DNA of 64,000 nt from Ovis canadensis. Its lineage: Eukaryota; Chordata; Mammalia; Artiodactyla; Bovidae. A model generated the notes under the pieces. That model worked only from the letters and a program-made list of their open reading frames with translations. It was not told the DNA's origin and ran no database searches. The position numbers and the translations under genes are program-made. Where the stretch lies: contig NC_091246.1 in NCBI RefSeq assembly GCF_042477335.2, positions 180,417,001 through 180,481,000 on the forward strand. Reading direction: 5' to 3'. Below are positions 1 through 45,500 of the stretch, in pieces (positions within the stretch are counted from its first letter, which is position 1; the number at the start of each line of letters is the position of its first letter).

Positions 1-78
1 CACACCAGGCTCCTCCGTCCATGGGATTTTCCAGGCAAGAGTACTGGAGTGGGGGTGCCATTGCCTTCTCCGACCTGG
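1..78 (-). mobile_element. Bov-A-type SINE, cut by window edge
   Basis: The sequence caggctcctccgtccatggg and the following gagtactggagtggg segment match the ruminant Bov-A/Bov-tA consensus in antisense. The rest of the element is left of the window. Confidence 0.85.
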
Positions 79-1298
79 AGAGCTAATAAAGTACAAAACT
101 TAATGTGGAGGGATGCCCTGGGCTTTCATAGCCTTCCCACATTCCCAGGTGAGTCTAATCCCCACCAAGATTTGAGGTGTGGACTTTTCTTATATTACTT
201 AGAACTTTCTGCCTGTTCTTCATGTGGTCAGCACATTTACTAACTCTATCAAGCTGTAAGTTTCTGTGGCTCCTACTCATCTTTAAACCCTGCACAGTGA
301 CTTTCAAGAGTATGAAGTCGATGATCACGTGCTGCCTGGAGCTGACAGACAAAGCAAGGGCCGAGAGGTCCAAGGAGAATGTTCTCGTGGAGCTTGCCAG
401 TGGGGAGCAAGCCTGTGGAGTGTTGAGCAAACGTGGCAGTAACTTGATTGGAAAAGCCGTAGGGAGCAGTGGAGAGTCAGATCTAAGGTCACAGTGCACT
501 GGACTGCTCCCGGATGCCATTACCCACGGTCTCTGTCCCAAGGGAAGAGAAGGGGGGAGCGCGGGCAACAATCTGGTCGTGGCCAGGAGAGAAATGGCTC
601 GCTGAAAAGGGTGGAGACTCTGAGTCTGTAGTTCTTAAAGTATATGCAGACAGAGACAGGGTGGAGAGGTATGTCCTTAACTGGAGCACAGATGGGAGTG
701 CCCACAGACCACGAGAGCTCTGTTCCTGGATTACAGTATGGGCCAGGCTAGGGCCAACGGGAGTGGACTTCAAGCTGTGGTTTGAAAGTAGCCAGTGACT
801 ATAGCCTACAATTAAAACTCCAAGCTCTGGTAGGGTCTGCAGAGATCACTAAGTGGACTGTGGGTGGCTGAAGCTCCACTGCCTCTGTCCTGCAGAGTGG
901 AAGGGCCACGAGAAGGGTGCCACCCAGGGCAGCTCTGGCCTCTGACCCCTTTCCTTAGAGTTCACTCACTCGCTGGACACCCCCCCTTTCTGGCCCACAG
1001 TGCTTCTTTTACTCACTCACTCACTCATTCCATCGTGCGCATTTATCGAGCCCTTCCTGTGCGCCAGGCACTTTGCTGAGTGCATACACGATGCATTCCT
1101 CACAGCACAGAGGCAAACCCCGTACACATTCTCACCTTGTCCTCAGCTTTTCCTCATCCTGCTTTTTCCTTGGAAAAATCCCTGTTTGGAGTATTCCATT
1201 TAGTAACAAGGAGAGAAACAAAAAAAAGGAATAGTTCTGAGCCAGCTCTTCATCTTGAAATTGCTTATGTTCTAAAGATTCTATTTGCTTATTTCCAG
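79..1298 (+). other. LCT: LCT intron 2 (3' part)
   Basis: No exon is seen. There is a weak L2/MIR-like stretch near 1035-1100 and nothing else recognisable. The expected exon 2 peptide is not present in any frame here, so it must be further left. Confidence 0.6.
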
Positions 1299-35116
<33,818 letters not shown>

Positions 35117-35590
35117 CCCAGAAGTCACCACCTCCTCCAGTTCTCCTCGTTTCTTTGCAAGTCTTTGCCACCCCCTCAACCACTGAGGATCTAATACTCT
35201 GTCTATAACAGACTTCATAAAAATCTCTGCACTCTTAAGACACTAATCTTGAAGGATTTCAAGTCCCTGACTAAAATGGAAGTATCCCCACCTTGCCCCA
35301 GTATCAGGAATTCATCTGGGGATTAGAAGCCCCTCCAAGGGACTCCTGTGGAAATATGTAGTTACTGAACTCAACCAGTAGGTTCTGTGAGTCATTTAAC
35401 TGAGCTGTTTTAATTCTCAGAGATTTTTAAAGGTGGAAACATTAGTGAAAACCATAGCAATCCTTTTCATGAAAAGATCAGCCACTAGGTCATCTCCTGC
35501 TTTCTTTAAGTTCCCTCCCAGCCTCTCTTGCCTCCTGTTTCTCAGAAACTGAAAAGGTGCTATTAATGGTGTCCTGTCTCCTGTGGGTGC
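35117..35590 (+). other. LCT: Probable LCT 3' UTR (end uncertain)
   Basis: Non-coding sequence after the LCT stop. I see no canonical AATAAA on this strand in the first kilobase. The weak candidates are CATAAA near 35215 and a TATTAAT near 35563 followed by a GT-rich stretch. The length is set only by analogy with a roughly 0.5-kb 3' UTR in human LCT. Confidence 0.35.
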
Positions 35591-36258
35591 TTCTCCTCAG
35601 AAGGCGGGTTCCACAGAAGTTATGAACATCCCGTTTACAGCTTCGCCACATTAATCCTCTGCTACTGGCTTCTGGAGGCCAGAGGACCATGTCTCAGTGT
35701 CTCTGAGAGCACATTTTTGGAGACAGGACAGAGGGAAGCACACCCACTACATCTGTATGTTTATTCACAAAACATTCAGAGAAGTCGGTGAGTCTATCAC
35801 TTCCACTCAAATGTGCTCATGAGACAACCACAGAACAGAACACTCAAACTTATTTGACCTATATATTCTTTCTAGATATCTAGGAGATTTTCTTTTTTAA
35901 AAATACTTTTCAATTGGCTTTAAAAGGTTGATCATGCTCAAGAAGTTGCTTCTGGTAAGCATTCCTACCTGAACTGTATCTACAGAAAATTCCTACCAGA
36001 GTGTCCCACTGCTGTGGGCCCCAAGCTGGCAGCCAAGATTGTGGCGCACAAGCATTTTCTTCCACCAACAGACAGGAAAAGTTGGTCAGATGGGGTGAAG
36101 ATGGTTCTAAAATTGCTATGAGAGATTTTTATAAGCTGTCAATTTTATGTAAATTAATCTTCAAAAGTTAGTATAACTTTTCTGCAGGGGTAGAGCAAGA
36201 AATGGAAAAAAATAAAGTTGCACATAAAACTTACTTGTAAAAAGAGCCAGGATAAATC

Positions 36259-36279
36259 GGGGGGGGGGGGGGGCGGGTG
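36259..36279 (+). repeat. Poly-G run
   Basis: A run of about 15 G followed by cgggtgg. It could form a G-quadruplex on this strand or be a length artefact of assembly. Confidence 0.9.
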
Positions 36280-36639
36280 GAGAAAAAAATATAAAGCTAG
36301 TTATAGCTTTGAAATGGAGTGAACAGAAAGATCAACAAAGGAAGACAGAGCCTAGACACAGACCAGCTGCATATCAGGGGCAGGGTGCATGCCAGAGGTG
36401 ACCTGCCAAATGGGAGGGGGGGTCGGTAGAAGGGGTGATGATGGACCAGTCCATAAATGGAGGTGGGTCACAGGAGAGTTCTAAGGATGTTAGTCACAGG
36501 TGGGGGAAGGGAGTCACATTCCTTACCAGGATATAACATTTAAATGTAAAAAAACGAGACCTATGAGAATGTTAGAAACCCCTGAGAGTGCTAGAACAGA
36601 CAGGTGAGGATTTTTTAAATTACTTTTTGAAGTGGGAAA

Positions 36640-37560
36640 AGTATTTTATATTCAAGACTTAAGACCTGGAGGTCATAAATAAAAACACTGATAAACAGGA
36701 CCACATAAAAATTATGGCAAGAAATTACCATCAACATACTCATCAAAAGATGAACAGGGAGAAAATATTTATAGCATATGCTAGACAAACAGCTAACTTT
36801 CTTAATATACATGAAATTTGTTGTAAATCAGTAGGAGAGAGAAACACAAATAAAATTGGCAAAGAAAACACAGGCAGTTCTCAGAAATTAAAATAACCAA
36901 TAATATTAAAAGATGTTCACCTTCATTCACAATCAACACGATGCATATAAAATGCATACAATTTTACATCTATCAGGTGGATAAAGATGAAAAAGTGTAA
37001 TCCAGTGTTGGCAAGGATGTGGGCATATCCACATTCTCCTACCTGTTAGTGGGGCCGTAAATTCACAAGCCTTTAGAGCAGGCAATTTGGCAGCATTTTT
37101 AATAATCCAAACTGCAAATACCCTTTGACTCAAGTGACTTACAGGTATATTTCCTCAGCTAAGAAGATACCTTTCCAAAGATGACGTTCACTGTAGCAAT
37201 GTTTGTAATAGAAAAACAAACACAAGCACATACACGGTAACAGCCAATGAAAGCAACAAGAGCACAGGTAGTTCACCGAGTGAAATGCTCGGCAGCCATT
37301 AATAAGACTGAGGTAGCTATGTGTTAATGGGGAAGGGTCTTCAGGATCGTGCACGTTAAAAGGCGAGGTGCAGAGTAGTGTACATATAATACGATCCCAT
37401 TTATTTAAAAAATAAAGATCACACATTTGCCTATGTACACATAAAAATTTTCTTAAGACTACAAGAGAAACTTGAGAGAGATTACTTCTGGAGACAAGAC
37501 GTCTTCGAGATTAGAAGACGAATCTACAAGACTAGATTAGTGTGTGAAGACATCATTTTA
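36640..37560 (+). mobile_element. Old L1 fragment (ORF2 end and 3' UTR)
   Basis: gtgttggcaaggatgtgggc, cctgttagtggggccgtaaa, aatttggcagcattttt and ttcactgtagcaatgtttgt match the well-known end of mammalian L1 ORF2 in sense orientation. Confidence 0.7.
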
Positions 37561-39455
37561 TAGCCTTCCATACTGTTTTGAATTTACCAATATACTTTTT
37601 AAAATATGAAATTGAGGAAGGAGCCTCATACTCAAAGATTGTGAATCATTTTTTCATGTATGTTTCTCTAAGATCTGCATTTGATTTTTCACCTGAAAAT
37701 TGTTTTTTTATTCACATATTGCTGTATTTTTCAAGATGACAAATCTTTACTTAAATGAGATGCTTGCTGCAGATATATCTATTTCAAACTCTTTCCTTAA
37801 ATTATGAAAGTAATTTCATTACAGAAAACTGAGAAGACATATAAGGATGCAAAAAGAACTAAAATCATAATATAAACCACTCTTATTGCTGTTGGTTTTT
37901 CTTTCTTTACATTATGCTAACATATACTATATATGATGTGTTTATCAAGTTGAGATCATACTGTACCTACAGCTCTGTATCCTGCTTTTTCCCCTGAACA
38001 CATAACAAACAGTCAATAAATATATGAAATCAAATTGCTGAATTAGTATTGTCCCATTTTTCCTTAGCATAAGTTAATTCTGCAGAAGGCATGCAGTTGG
38101 GTTTCTGAGGTAAAATAAATAAAACTTAACAAGTTTATACCTAAATTTTGCCTGTATTTATTATCATTCCTTAGAAAAACTTTTTAGATCAAAAAGCATG
38201 AAATTTTTAAGGTTTCTGCTAATTTTTTTCAGAAAGATTATACTAGTTTTCACTCCTACCAACAACATATCTGGTCTGTTTCGTTGCCAACACTATTACC
38301 ACTGTTACTTCACAGGTGAAACACAAAATTTGCTCTGATGAAATTTCCTCCTCTCATTACAAAAGAAAGTCAGGGTCCTTCTACAACATTAAGTATCTTC
38401 CAATCTAAACACAAAAGGTTAGAGAGGAACAGTCAAAACTGCCCCCTTTTCCAGACCTTCTTAGTGTCTTCACCAACATAAACATATCACAGCATATAAA
38501 TCAGATTAAGAATCTAAAATTCTTAATAATAACCAAATGAGCAAGAGGCAAATCTTAACTCCCTACTTCAAGCCCAACAGTACAGGTTCTTTATTTCTTT
38601 GAAGAGTGACTATCATCGAGAACAAAACTCCAGTGTAAAAGTGAGAACCAGCTATAGACCAGCAGCTGTTTTGTATCTAATGAGAACAAAGGCCACAACA
38701 TTGTGCAAACAAAATGATGCCTCCCTGACTTAGGAGAGACAGTAACATAGCATCAGTGCGTGTCAGAAAATTTCCTCCTGCAGTGATATTTATGGTAAAG
38801 TGGTCCCTCCTTTCCTGGGATAGCTCCAGGCAGTACAGGTGGGTGGGGGGATTCAGAGACACATGACCTCCACAGAGCCCTGTGCAATAAAAAGATGCTA
38901 GAATAACAAAACTTAGAGCAAAGATAAGATCATTCTGATTTTTGGAAAAGTTTTTTTATTCAGTGTTTAAGTAAGATTAAAAACTACAAGATTTTGCTTG
39001 CAGCTGATGAGCAAGAAAAGTTAAACCCAAATTATCATCTGGCTGGCTAGTTAAAAAGCTCTGACTCAGAGTCGGATTACTCAGTGACATAACAGTTACC
39101 TTATGTTGGCTTAGGGATTCGGAGCAAAACAGCCCTAAACAAATGTATCATCTGAGAGCAAAGGGCTAAAATGGGCATATGAAATACTGAATAAGAAAGC
39201 TGATAAAGGGAGGCTGTCACAGACTTCTTCAATTTTTTTTAGGCTTCTAGCAGTTGGTTACCATATACAAGGACCTAGCAGCCATTTATCTGATCTCTTG
39301 TCTGAGTTAAACAACTTTAACCCACTAAGCAGGAATAGAGAGACACTTTGTAGATGAGTTGGAACACATAAAGCAGTCCCACTTCTCCAGCAGAATTTTA
39401 GTTGAATTAAATCATAAGAGAAACAATGATTTTTGCACATATTGTACTTGTCACA

Positions 39456-39594
39456 CTACATCTGTTGAGTAGAATTCCCATTCCAGGTGTTGTTTTCATC
39501 TTCACCATCGTCTTGAGTCCTCAATCTATATATCTTGCCTTCCTTTTTAAAGTCTTCCCCCCGTTTCTCCAGCACTCTTTTTCTGACTGGTTCC
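39456..39594 (-). CDS. UBXN4: UBXN4 exon 13 (C-terminus and stop)
   Basis: Last coding exon: acceptor tcttttatcag, 45 codons after the split Arg, stop TAG at 39456-39458. The product starts [20 protein letters not shown] and ends in QQM, matching the end of the human protein I recall except D to E after RG. Confidence 0.95.
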
Positions 39595-42500
39595 CTGATA
39601 AAAGAGGGAGAAAAAGGATAATGATGTAAAATGAAAACAGCAGTAACACGAAGTCTTTTCCTTTAAACTGCCTTTAGTACAAAGACAACTATAGTTTAAG
39701 GAGAGTACACGGGAGATCATTGTATCTACGAACGCTGACTTACATTTGGTGCTTTTTAACTCCATCTGTTCTCTACGCCAAACGAGTCAAATGTTGCCCA
39801 TGTCCATGTATTTTTTGATGACTTACTAAGTTTTAGAACAGCGGGACTATCTGCCAACTAAATTGCTCCTTTTTTATGCAAGTTGATATATCTACTAAAA
39901 TATTTATAATTTATACAGTACCGTAGTGGTTATCACAAACTCTATTCATAGCTCAATATATGGAAATGGTCAGTTAGCAATTCTTAACTCTTTTAAAATC
40001 TTTAAGAGTGATTTATTTCTACATGGACAATTAAGAACAACAAAACTTCTTCATCTAAAAATGGGAAGGAAACAGGTGAAATTTAAACCAATACATTCTC
40101 CAATACTAGAGAGGAAAAGAAAAAGCAATAATGGAACACAAAGTTTCACCCACTCAAACATTTGTCCCATTCTTTGCCCCAGTGCAAGACCTTTCCCCTT
40201 CTTTGAAGTAAGTTTTGAAGAACCATTCAGCAAGCTCTTTCAGGATGAAATGCTTCCACTCATTGCTCAGTAGGAGTTCTAAAATTCAGACCTAACAAGA
40301 CCTAGTTTGAACACTGCTCTGTAAGAAGAGAAGAATTTTTCTGTGTCTTCCTCACTTGAGTAATATACTAACGATATAACTGGTCTTCTTGCATAATAGT
40401 TAAGAAGGACATCAAGATAAAGACTGTATCAGCCCGTAACAATATTCACTCAAATCTTCATTTAGACAGTCAACAGGACACGAAATCAGGGATCTCCTTA
40501 CAGCAGACAGGGGCTTCCCAGGTGGTGCTAGGGGTAAAGAACCCACCTGCCAATGCAAGAGACATAAGAGACGTGAGTTCAATCCCTGGGTTGGGAAGAT
40601 CCCCTGGAGGAGGAAATGGCAACCCACTCCAATATTCCTGCCTGGAGAATCCCATGGAGAGAGGAGCCTGGTGGGCTATGGTCCATGGGGTTGCAAAGAG
40701 ACAAGACTGAAGCAACTTAGCACTCACAACAGACAGAGGCAAGGGCTTTCATTAATTATCAAAGATTGGTGTGAGGATTTGCTATTAATGTCCCAATAAA
40801 GTATGGAACAGCAGTATGTATATAGTGTAATAAATTATGCTATTAATTATTAGAAGAGGATATAATCTTAAATTTTAAGAAAATACTTCCTGTTAACCTC
40901 TTTCAAATATTTAGAATTTTAACAGAGGTGTGAGCTAAGATCATTAGCGCTGTCTACTAGTATTACCATTCTAACCATGGCCATGTGCCATAAAAGTAAG
41001 GCCTCTTGGTTAAGGAACCAGTCCAAAGTAACTCTCTGAAAGAGACACCATTTTCAAGTGAATATACAGTTTCCTCACTTTGGTCTTCTCTAAATGACCC
41101 AGAGAGGCAGTTAAATTATCTAGAGCACAATGATCCCTCTAAAGTAATTATGTGTGATGACTGTAAGAAATTAATGGAATGAAGTATCTTGTCAGACAAG
41201 ATATGGCTAACAAGAAAGATACTGCTATTTAGACCTGAAGAAAGTATATCTTTTGTTATGGAATAAGAGAATCCAAGAAATGAAATAATAAAATCAGTAG
41301 CAGTGAAGCTGCTTAGCATGGAATAGATTTTATAGAAAGATGGCTGAGAAAACTTAGGTAAGGAGTTTCCTAGGTGACACAATAAACCTTCAGAACATGC
41401 TGGGTTTTCCCCTTTACATAGAAAAAAGGCATAGTATCTATAAATTTTTTTTTTCATTTTTGAATAAGACATAGGGAATTACTAATATATCTTGCAAATG
41501 GGGAAAACACAAATACCTTTTTTCTGAGCTGCTAGACGATGCAAGGTTTGAGGTTTCCAATGATGCTGCTCTCACCGAGGTCTGTGCAGGAGGAGGATTA
41601 CTAAATAAGAAGTTGCTTATCAGCCTCCAGATGGCAAGGAATGGGTAGAGCACTGTCCCCAACAATGTCCAAAAGTCTCCACTGGAAGAATGTACCATGG
41701 ATGCAGTTGGTCTTCCTGCCTAAAAATGAAGAAAGAAACCAAAATAAAGACTACATCAGCCCAACCACATCACACTCAAGGTTCTAGATAAACTTTTTAT
41801 CTGGGAAAGTCCTATGGATTTTAGTTTACTGCAATAAAGTGAAATTGCCTTCTTTTGCCATTTTTCAAGTATATATAAACTTCAAGGAACTCCTGGAATT
41901 CTTTTCCTTTTAAGGAGTAATCACAACATAGAAACCAGAAAGTAGTTCTCAATGAAATGAACCAATTACTTTGAAGACAACTAAACTTTTGTAATGAAGT
42001 TAACAACTCTGATTTTAAAAGTCTTAATGATTTTAAAAAAGAGAAAGATTTCAAATATCAATGACTCCAAAAACTCCTGAGTACTAGAGGACTGTTTTAG
42101 GTTTGAGGCCCTGCTTTCGGCCCGGGTGAACTATAGTCATCCACCCTTATCTCAGGGGATACTTGCCAAGACCCCCAGTGGATGCCTGAAACCACGGATC
42201 ATACCAAACCCCACATATACTACTTTTTTCCCTTCACATATATACCTGTGATAAAATTTAATTTATAAATTAGGCACAACAAGGGACTATTAAAGTTGCC
42301 AGCATCACCAGTATTGAGCTTTGGGGCTACTATTATATAAAATCAGTGGTACCCGAACACAAGCACTGCAGTATTTCAACAGTCTTATCGGACAACCAAG
42401 AGGGCTGCAAGGTGACTAATGAGCAGGTAGCATAGAGTATGGATATGCTGGACAAAGGAATGATTCATGTCCCAAATGGGACGACACGGGATTTCCTCAC

Positions 42501-45500
42501 ACTATCACAACGGCCCGAAATTTAAAACTTACGAATTATTTTTAGAATTTTCCATGTAATACTTTCAAAGTGCAGTTGCCCCTAAATAACTGAAAGCAGG
42601 GAAAGAGAAGCCACAGATTTGGGGGCACTGCTGCTGCTGCTAAGTCGCTTCAGTCGTGTCCGACTCTCTGCGACCTCATAGACGGCAGCCCACCAGGGGC
42701 CCCTGTCCCTGGGATTCTCCAGGCAAGAACACTGGAGTGGATCGCCATTTCCTTCTCCAATGCATGAAAGTGAAAAGTGAAAGTGAAGTCGCTCAGTCGT
42801 GTCTGACTCTTCGCAACCCCATGGACTGTAGTCTACCAGGCTCCTCTGTCCATGGGATTTTCCAGGCAAGAGTACTGGAGTAGGGTGCCACTGCCTTCTC
42901 CCTTGGGGGCACTACCATACTAACCAAGCTATGGAAGACCCAGGCTCTCATCCCAGCTCTGGCACTTAAGGTGGCACATTTAAATTTTCTGGGCCTCTTT
43001 TTTTTAATATCAGAGATTAAAATGTTGTTAGGATTAGTATGTTTAAAACTTAATGTGATTTTTATGTTAAAACTTTTTTAAAAAAATGGATAAACCGCAA
43101 TCATACATAAATACATGACACCAAGTCAGCAGATTAGACAGATATGCTACATTGTTTTTCCTGTTCGACTGGTCATTTTCTGTACATGAGAAAAGATGAG
43201 GGAAGAAGGTGAAAATGTGTTTAGTATGTTTAGTCTTTTACTAGCATTACAAATATAAAGGCCAGGATAATGGAACAATAAACTAATCTAACATTTTTGG
43301 ATAATTTGGATTCTAATTATCCACAGTATATTTTTTCACTTTTGCTTCATCTAATTATAAGAAAAAATCAAGAGCAGAACAGACAGACCTGTAAGAATAG
43401 AAAAAATATACATGCATATACATACTGGCAACAGTACCACTGAAGCACTTGGGGCAAGTTCCAAATCCAGTAATTTCTTTTTATAATCTTCTTTGGTAAA
43501 TTCCCTCCTGGGAAACATTGTTGCTAATGAAAAGTTACCGTAAGTGTTGCCAACAGTCTGTAATATAAAAATAAGTTTTAAAACCTTACAGTGGAGCCTT
43601 TTTAAAGTAAGATATTACAAACTCATACACATTCAAAATGACTGATTCAGAGATCTCTCTTTAATCATGTGATCGCCTCACTTACCTGTGGCAGAAGCGA
43701 AAGAATCAGGCCAGGGCAGGCCATTTGAGGAGGCCCTAAGTGGGGGCCCAAGGCAAAAGAGGAATGGAAAAGGCTATGTGGAGTGGATCCTACCTAAAGC
43801 TTGGGGGAAACAGTTAATAAAATAAGTTTATTGTCCAGCTAAGCTCACCAGTGGAAGCAGCTTTTTAGGTATCCTTTTATTGGGACCTATTAAGTGACAT
43901 AGCTGACTAAATGCAAAAGAGATCTAGTAGAAAAGTCTGAAACCTAATTTCAATCTTAAAGTGATACATGAAATACTGGTACATGCCTCATTTTGAATAT
44001 ATAATCTGTCAGAATAAAAAGTAATTGGAAAGTACTCATATCTTATTTTCTAAGATGTTTATTTCACACCCATTCAGATTTTGAACAAGGCTAAGTTCTG
44101 GAAGTAAATTCCTGAGGAAGATACTTGTTGCCAAATATAGACTGATTATTGATCTTTAGTGTGACCAATTAGCAGATGGTGGGAAAACTGCTAGCCCCAC
44201 AGCATTCTAAGAAACTTGCAGAAAATTTGCAGAGGACCAAGAAAAACTGCATCTTTTATTGAGGACAGCTTCTTTAGATTAGACTTCTGGAAAATCACTT
44301 GCTTTTCATTCCTCCAGCTCAATGCACTGAGCAGTTAGAGTCTATTATACGGTGTCAGCAAATCCCTCTTTTCATAGAACAAGCAGATATGCTGTTCCCA
44401 TATGGCACTCATACATGACAGAAGCTCCACAACATCCCAGAGGAATCTTGTGCCTCCCTCCTGGGGATAAGTCACCACTTACTCATACTCTTCCAATTCT
44501 GCCTGGAAATTTTTCCCTCTTACACTTAATAACCCATTCATCGACCTTCATTACAACTCATGACATAAATTTACCTGTGCAGCAAACTGTCTAGCTTCTT
44601 CTAGAGGAGCATCAGAAGGGAACTGATTTGTAAAGGAAGAACCATCTGGAAGACGGAACTGAATTCTCGCAACAGTGCTATAAGAAAGTGAAAATTAAGT
44701 CAGCATCTTTACCTCTACAAATTCTCACTGTAAATCTAGGAGAAGATGGAAGTGAAACTGTGTAATGAAAACAGGAATTTATGGACAGTGAGGGAGGGGG
44801 AGTTGGAGGAAGGTGATCAAAAGGTACACACTTCCAGTTTAAGGCAAATAAGTACTGGGGATGTAATGTACAATAGGGTGACTACAGCTAACACTGCTGT
44901 GTGGTGTAGGGAAAGCTGTTGAGAGTAAATCCTAAGAGCTCTCACCACAAGGAAAGGCTTTTTCTTCTTTATATTTTATCTCCCTGTGGCCCTTGTACAA
45001 CAGGGGTCTGAAATGCACGGGTCCATGTATAGGTGAAATGTTTTTCAATCAATATATACTATAGTGCTGCACTATCCATGGCTGATTCAGTCCACAGATG
45101 CAGACCCACAGATACGGAGGCCAACTGTAAAGTTACACGTGGATTTCTGACTAGACGTCTAAGGGTGGCGCAACCTTGGATGCAATCTCAACTCTTGCAT
45201 CATTCAAGGGCCAAGTGTTTATGAGAAGATGGATGTTAGCTGAACATGTTGTGTCAATCACTTCAAAATATATGTAAATCAAACCATCATGCTGTACTCC
45301 TTGTTCAGTAATTATGTCAAATATTTCTCCAATTAGAAAAAAAATTTTTTCACAGTGAAATCGCATTATTTTTACCAACAGCTATTTTGAAATATAATTC
45401 ACATAAAATTCATCCTTTTAAAATATACAATTCAGTGGTTCTTAATATAGTCAGAGCTGTGCAACCATCATTAATTCCAGAATATCCCTATCCCTCCAGA

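Larger units (their letters stand above)
35591..39455. other. Convergent intergenic interval with UBXN4 3' UTR
   Basis: The two stop codons are 4.3 kb apart. The right part must hold the UBXN4 3' UTR, read on the - strand. TTTATT, the reverse complement of AATAAA, occurs at about 38955, 38590, 38157, 37707, 37400 and 35760, so the polyadenylation site cannot be picked by eye. If a 3' UTR of 1-2.4 kb is right, sites between 38157 and 37400 are likeliest. The interval also holds a poly-G run near 36259 and an old L1 fragment (36640-37560). No coding exon is seen. Confidence 0.55.
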
